Source: Candidatus Endomicrobiellum cubanum
GTDB lineage: Bacteria > Elusimicrobiota > Endomicrobiia > Endomicrobiales > Endomicrobiaceae
Length of the DNA stretch: 64,000 bases
Assembly: GCA_031269735.1 (NCBI GenBank)
Contig: JAISYS010000042.1
Coordinates: 91,791 to 155,790 of the forward strand
Direction: 5' to 3'
Below the pieces are notes generated by a model. It saw only the letters and a program-made list of their open reading frames with translations, was not told where the DNA came from and did no database searches. This document shows positions 60,277 to 64,000 of the stretch, piece by piece; the first letter of the stretch is position 1, and each line of letters starts with the position of its first letter. The position numbers and the translations under genes are program-made.

Positions 60277-61854
60277 CTACCACTCTACCATAGCCACATA
60301 AAATACTGCACCTGTCCATGCCCAACCACAATATTGTGGTACTATCGCCAAACCAGTATAATTACTGTCAAATAGAACCTCTCTGTGACCTTTAAGTGAA
60401 CCATACCAACTACCTAATGGAAAATTTAAAGAAAACTCTCCACCTTCCCATTGAAGGCATAGTAATTCTCCAAATCTACTATCAGGACTGGCCCCATTTG
60501 GCCTTTCATGCTCAAAAAGGTCTCTTAACTCTGTTGAGCGAAGGACTGCATATTGAAAAGCTTCTTCACTGAAACTATATGATGGTAACGTTCCTGCTTT
60601 TTCTACTTTCATTTTATTAGTGGCTTCTATAAATTTATAACACCATTCTCTTTGCTCCTCTTCTGTCATAAAATGACTGGCTATATACTTTTCGTCTCTC
60701 TTAGAATCATAAAGGGCTAAATTTTTTGCATCTAAGTCATCTCTCATCTCAGCCACGACTTTAAAATCTGCAGTTGTAAAGTAACTATTTAAATTTCCTA
60801 CTCTAACAATACTTTTATCAAAATATTCATACTCTTCAATCGTTTTTTTTATCTCAATATCAGACAAAAAAAAATCTAGTAAAAACTTACTTTGTGATTC
60901 GAAGTCAGAAAGCTCAAGACTTCCAGCTGGTGGTTGGTACGATGAGGGGAACATTTCCGTCATCCAATCTGACTCCGGAGGGTAGTTATATGTGCCAACC
61001 AGACAAACAAAAGAATTAGTTCTAGCCGCAAAAGGACTTAAAGTTACCGCGTCTGCAAGCGACACTCCATCTACTGCAAAAATCTCATTATTGCTAAACT
61101 CGAAAGCATTATAAACTGCTCTATTCGTCTCCCATCTATCTTTTCCTGCTATACGTTTTATTCCTTCTATATTTTTAACAACACTTTCTCCCCCTATAAT
61201 ATAAGCATCTCCTTTTATTTCTCCACTTAATTTTCCATCTTTTTGTAATAATATCTGATATTTATGTGCACCAGCATAAGAAGCTATCGATAAAGCATCG
61301 GGTAAAGCATTTTCTCCTACTATAAATGTACCATTAATAACACCTAATTTATTAGTAACAGCTTGCGCTATTGAAAAATTATCATTATTGCCTAGCTTTA
61401 TAACATTATACTCTTTAAGCTCATCTGCTTTAATATTACCCACAACATACACCGTAGTTGCACTTAACTCTATTATCCTATCTAAAACTCTTTTATCTAT
61501 ATTCTCATTAGCTTTAGTAATAAATATTGGAATATCTTCTTGTGCTGCTAATGGCGCCACTAATAATGCTGGCATCAACTCATAAGAAGGCGCTAAAATC
61601 ACGGAATCAACAGTATTTCTCCACCCAACACGCGATATATGCACTCCTGTGCTTACTCTATCTGCTCCTCTAATGGAATCCTGCATTAACTCATACTTAG
61701 AACCATGCAAAGGATAATCATACCAACCATAACCACGGTAAGGGCCAGGCTCAGAATATACTTGGAAATCCTCAGTAAACACATCTTCTTCAGCAAACAC
61801 ACTAATTGGAACCAAAACAAAAAGCAACACCAAAATTAATAACCTTTTAATCAT
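60277..61854 (-). CDS. Surface protein with cell-wall-binding repeats 2 and a CAP domain
   Basis: 525 residues from the ATG at 61854, which has AGGAG about ten bases upstream; seven earlier codons are possible. The signal peptide LLILVLLFVLVPISVFAEE is followed by CWB2 repeats (about 60-290): ILAPSYELMPALLVAPLAA, VYVVGN, FIVGENALPDALSIASYAG, YIIGGE, RIAGKDRWETN and VDGVSLADAVTLSPFAA. These anchor proteins to wall polymers in Clostridia and Bacilli. The C-terminal ~110 residues (LRSTELRDLFEHERPNG; GSWYGSLKGHREVLFDSN; FYVAMVEW) form a CAP/SCP-like domain. It should sit on the cell wall and may hold or assist the giant secreted protein encoded next. Confidence 0.85.
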   Translation of the reverse strand: MIKRLLILVLLFVLVPISVFAEEDVFTEDFQVYSEPGPYRGYGWYDYPLHGSKYELMQDSIRGADRVSTGVHISRVGWRNTVDSVILAPSYELMPALLVAPLAAQEDIPIFITKANENIDKRVLDRIIELSATTVYVVGNIKADELKEYNVIKLGNNDNFSIAQAVTNKLGVINGTFIVGENALPDALSIASYAGAHKYQILLQKDGKLSGEIKGDAYIIGGESVVKNIEGIKRIAGKDRWETNRAVYNAFEFSNNEIFAVDGVSLADAVTLSPFAARTNSFVCLVGTYNYPPESDWMTEMFPSSYQPPAGSLELSDFESQSKFLLDFFLSDIEIKKTIEEYEYFDKSIVRVGNLNSYFTTADFKVVAEMRDDLDAKNLALYDSKRDEKYIASHFMTEEEQREWCYKFIEATNKMKVEKAGTLPSYSFSEEAFQYAVLRSTELRDLFEHERPNGASPDSRFGELLCLQWEGGEFSLNFPLGSWYGSLKGHREVLFDSNYTGLAIVPQYCGWAWTGAVFYVAMVEW

Positions 61855-61873
61855 TTTAATAATTCTCCTTTTC

Positions 61874-61906
61874 ATTTAACTTAAATTAATTTATCTCACA
61901 ACATTT
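61874..61906. repeat. 33-base repeat shared with 63149-63181
   Basis: About 30 of 33 bases match the copy at 63149-63181. Both encode the end of an Rpn-type tail (CCxIN then stop) on the minus strand. This copy is the last trace of a nuclease gene tail that once ended just upstream of the CWB2-CAP gene. From 61907 to 61981 I see nothing else. Confidence 0.55.
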
Positions 61907-61981
61907 TTTCTGGTGCTTATTCAGACGATATCCGAAACCCCTTAATTCTAAAAATATCACAAAGACATCTGCTTACTTACG

Positions 61982-62187
61982 TTAATTATTAGACTGCGCA
62001 ATATAATTTCTAATCTGGTCTTCTGTATACCCTTTATTAATCAACTCCAATGCTAATTCTATACCTTCTTTTTTACCTTCTTTTTTACCTAACCATATAC
62101 CTTTTTTTTTCTGCTTCATTCATTCTTTCCTCTAAAGTATCAAACATTTCCATTACTTCCTTCTCCTTTTCACTTAATTAACTTTCT
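61982..62187 (-). pseudogene. Orphan C-terminal tail of an Rpn-type gene (tail D)
   Basis: Reads LSEKEKEVMEMFDTLEERMN and EAEKK, then a frameshift at an A9 run (T9 on the plus strand at 62102-62110), then GIWLGKKEGKKEGIELALEL and INKGYTEDQIRNYIAQSNN to a stop. It matches the tails of copies 3 and 4. The nine-base homopolymer is a natural slippage site. Confidence 0.6.
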
Positions 62188-62199
62188 TCTTATAGCACA

Positions 62200-62343
62200 A
62201 TTACTTTATTTTTTATCTTAGCTAAAACCTGCTCTGCAGAATAACCTTTATCCAATAGTTCATATATTTCTATTTTAAATTTTTCCCTTTCTCCCTTCCA
62301 TCTAGTTTAGACTCAGTTAACCTTTTCTCTAAGGAATCATACA
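62200..62343 (-). pseudogene. Orphan C-terminal tail of an Rpn-type gene (tail E)
   Basis: An ATG at 62343, inside the last codons of copy 3 but in another frame, begins MTVYDSLEKRLTESKLDG. After a shift the pieces read EIYELLDKGYSAEQVLAKI and end KVIVL. It overlaps the stop of the intact gene, so the tail copy abuts its parent with no spacer. Confidence 0.55.
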
Positions 62344-63125
62344 CAGTCATCTTCTGTTTTCTTCTGCAATACTATCTCTGCAGCTTGTCTGGGAGAATAT
62401 CCTTTATCTATTAACTCTAATACTTTCATTACAGCATCTATATTCGACTCCTTCATTCGTTCCTCTAAAGTTTGAAACATTTCCATAGTTCTTTTCTCCT
62501 TTTCACTCAAATTAATATATTCGACTACTTTAGCTGCTTTCTGTAGATAAACAGGAAAATCAGACTCTATTTTACCAGATAATAAAAACTTCGAAATATA
62601 ACCCAAACGTCCTTCTAAATTTGGCTGATTATACTCAAAAAATCTTAAATCCAATAATTTAGCGGCATACTCCTTTCCTTTCTCATTCTGCAAAGTATAT
62701 CTTTCAATTCTGTAAGGTTTATCGTCCTTATTATACTCATTTTCTAAGTTTCTCGAAAATCCTAACAAACACATCATTTTCACAGCTTTCAAATCATCAT
62801 AAGCAAAACCTCTCATATTATACGTACTACAAAATCTACTGCACAAATAATACAAAGCTCTAGCATTGAAATTTTGTTGCTCTGCTACTTGTAATTCTAT
62901 AATAAATCTTTCTCCAGCGTAAGTCTCACACAAAAAATCTACTTCTGTCTTTATTAACTTTGATTCCTTAGCTGCATCGTAAATAGCTTGCACATCATAT
63001 GGAACTAAGGGCGTTACTTTAACAACGACATTAAACAAATCATTTATAAAACCTGCAGCAATATCTTCATTCCCCTTATCTGTTAACATTTTCTTAAATA
63101 GCAAGTCATTTGTTGGTAGATACAC
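62337..63125 (-). CDS. Rpn/PD-(D/E)XK nuclease family protein, copy 3
   Basis: 262 residues from GTG with AGGAAGAG upstream. YLPTNDLLFKKMLTDKGNED, TEVDFLCETYAGERFIIELQ and RALYYLCSRFC carry the family pattern and nuclease residues. Tail: SEKEKRTMEMFQTLEERMKE and VLELIDKGYSPRQAAEIVLQ. Closest to copy 4; copies 1 and 2 form a second subgroup. Followed by tails E and D. Confidence 0.85.
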   Translation of the reverse strand: MYLPTNDLLFKKMLTDKGNEDIAAGFINDLFNVVVKVTPLVPYDVQAIYDAAKESKLIKTEVDFLCETYAGERFIIELQVAEQQNFNARALYYLCSRFCSTYNMRGFAYDDLKAVKMMCLLGFSRNLENEYNKDDKPYRIERYTLQNEKGKEYAAKLLDLRFFEYNQPNLEGRLGYISKFLLSGKIESDFPVYLQKAAKVVEYINLSEKEKRTMEMFQTLEERMKESNIDAVMKVLELIDKGYSPRQAAEIVLQKKTEDDCV

Positions 63126-63160
63126 TTTTTCACTCTTCCTTTTAGTTTATTTAACTTAAA

Positions 63161-63245
63161 CTAATTTATCTTGCAACATTTGTCCAAAACTTGTTCCTCA
63201 TAATATCCCTTGTCCAATAATTCAACTACGGGTTTATCATCCTTT
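63161..63245 (-). pseudogene. Orphan C-terminal tail of an Rpn-type gene (tail F)
   Basis: Immediately after the stop of copy 4, a frame reads NEKDDKPVVELLDKGYYEEQ and VLDKCCKIN to a stop. Only the last tail helix remains. It includes the 33-base repeat also found at 61874-61906. Confidence 0.55.
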
Positions 63246-64000
63246 TCATTGAATATCTTCTAGCTTCTTTTTTAACGTAATTTCTACCGCTTGTTCTGGA
63301 GAATATCCCTTCTTAATTAACTGAAGAATTCTCAATGCAACATCTGTATTGGATTCATCTATTTTTTGTTCTAAAGTCACATACATTTCCATAGCTCTTT
63401 TCTCCTTTTCACTTAAATTAGTATATTCAACCACTTTTGCTGCTTTTTGTAGATATACAGGAAAATCGTGCTCTATCTTACCAGATAATAAAAATTTAGA
63501 AATATAACCTAAACGTCCTTCTAAATCTGGTTGATTATATTCAAAAAATCTTAAATCTAATAATTTAGGAATATAGCCTTTACCTTTCACATTTTGCAAA
63601 GTATATTTTTCAATCACATAAGGTTGTTCTTTCTCCTCATCTTCTTTATCTAAATTTCTCGAGAATCCTAATAAACACATCATTTTTATAGCTTTCAAAT
63701 CATCATAAGCAGTACCTCTTATATGATACGTACTACAAAATCTACTGCACAAGTAATATAAAGCCCTAGCACTAAAGTTTTGTTGCTCTGCTACTTGTAA
63801 TTCTATAATAAATCTATCATCATCACTAGTTTCGCATAGAAAATCTACTTCTGTTCTTATTAGCTTTGACTCTCTCCAGGTATCATATATTACTTGTACG
63901 TCATATGGAACTAAAGGTGTTACCTTGACATTAACATCGAACAAATCGTTTATAAAACCTGCAGCAATATCCTCATTCCCCTTATCTGTTAACATTTTCT
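63246..64000 (-). CDS. Rpn/PD-(D/E)XK nuclease family protein, copy 4, 5' end outside the window
   Basis: At least 250 residues are visible. The codon before MLTDKGNED is Lys, as in copy 3 (FKKMLTDKG), so translation starts beyond the right edge and the Met at 63995 is internal. TEVDFLCETSDDDRFIIELQ and RALYYLCSRFC carry the nuclease motifs. The tail reads SEKEKRAMEMYVTLEQKIDE and ILQLIKKGYSPEQAVEITL. Followed by tail F. Confidence 0.85.
   Translation of the reverse strand, partial: KMLTDKGNEDIAAGFINDLFDVNVKVTPLVPYDVQVIYDTWRESKLIRTEVDFLCETSDDDRFIIELQVAEQQNFSARALYYLCSRFCSTYHIRGTAYDDLKAIKMMCLLGFSRNLDKEDEEKEQPYVIEKYTLQNVKGKGYIPKLLDLRFFEYNQPDLEGRLGYISKFLLSGKIEHDFPVYLQKAAKVVEYTNLSEKEKRAMEMYVTLEQKIDESNTDVALRILQLIKKGYSPEQAVEITLKKKLEDIQ

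Noticed and set aside
1..64000. UGA used as Trp in this element
   Set aside because: Many genes end in TGA at tight operon junctions and use TGG for conserved Trp, so the code is standard.
1..64000. tRNA, rRNA, CRISPR array or insertion-sequence ends
   Set aside because: No cloverleaf, ribosomal stretch, regular spaced repeats or paired terminal inverted repeats were found on reading both strands.
49066..64000. Rpn-type genes as true transposons
   Set aside because: No terminal inverted repeats or target duplications around them; the nuclease motif is of the PD-(D/E)XK type and the repeats lie within coding tails.

Overview
The window is AT-rich DNA (roughly one third G+C by eye). Every gene I can support, apart from regulatory sites, lies on the minus strand, so transcription runs from right to left, mostly through overlapping ATGA-type junctions. 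Signs of a Bacillota (Firmicutes) host: AGGAG ribosome sites, cell-wall-binding repeat 2 and CAP surface domains, a standard chemotaxis receptor, and Rpn-type PD-(D/E)XK genes. The region does not look chromosomal: there are no ribosomal, tRNA or ordinary housekeeping operons. Instead one continuous gene array encodes its own RNA polymerase core, replication enzymes, a chaperone and many unrecognised proteins. I read it as part of a large extrachromosomal element (megaplasmid, phage-plasmid or jumbo-virus-like). No capsid, tail or terminase genes are visible, so its class stays open.

Layout, left to right. 0-5 kb: HEPN protein, DnaG-like primase core, DEDDh exonuclease, NERD protein and an RNase H-hybrid-binding protein. 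5-6 kb: a G+C-richer nucleotidyltransferase (DUF6036-like) pair that looks recently acquired. 6-9 kb: a RibA-derived protein, a chemotaxis receptor and a divergent RNase H. 9-13.5 kb: an exonuclease-less family A DNA polymerase and a 911-residue unknown. 13.5-19 kb: an EssC/FtsK-like ATPase with a secreted protease-like protein, a LytM-like protein and two small helical proteins, resembling a type VII-like export or DNA-translocation module. 19-29 kb: mostly unknowns and small membrane proteins, with a peptide deformylase, the C-terminal half of an NAD-dependent DNA ligase and a P-loop-defective AAA-ATPase-like protein. 29-41 kb: full-length family A polymerase with proofreading domain, lidless Hsp70, a degenerate HEPN/MNT trio, RNase HI, the N-terminal half of the split ligase and an M23 peptidase. 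40-49 kb: RNA polymerase beta-prime and beta in host-like order, separated by a YdjM-like membrane protein and an unknown. 49-64 kb: four Rpn-type nuclease genes, each followed by orphan copies of its own C-terminal tail, a GTPase-like protein, a 2477-residue secreted protein and a CWB2-CAP surface protein.

How it fits together: the element appears able to transcribe itself (beta and beta-prime), prime, copy, proofread and ligate its DNA, remove RNA primers, and fold and deformylate its products. A 31-base motif occurs exactly three times, each time between genes at an apparent transcription-unit boundary (372-402, 15036-15066, 52125-52155). It does not resemble a sigma-70 promoter and is the best candidate for a promoter read by the element's own polymerase. 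If so, the window is cut into a few very long operons, one of about 37 kb. Several enzymes exist as split (ligase), trimmed (polymerase, Hsp70, RibA, deformylase) or catalytically defective (AAA, MNT, HD, second EssC ATPase) forms.
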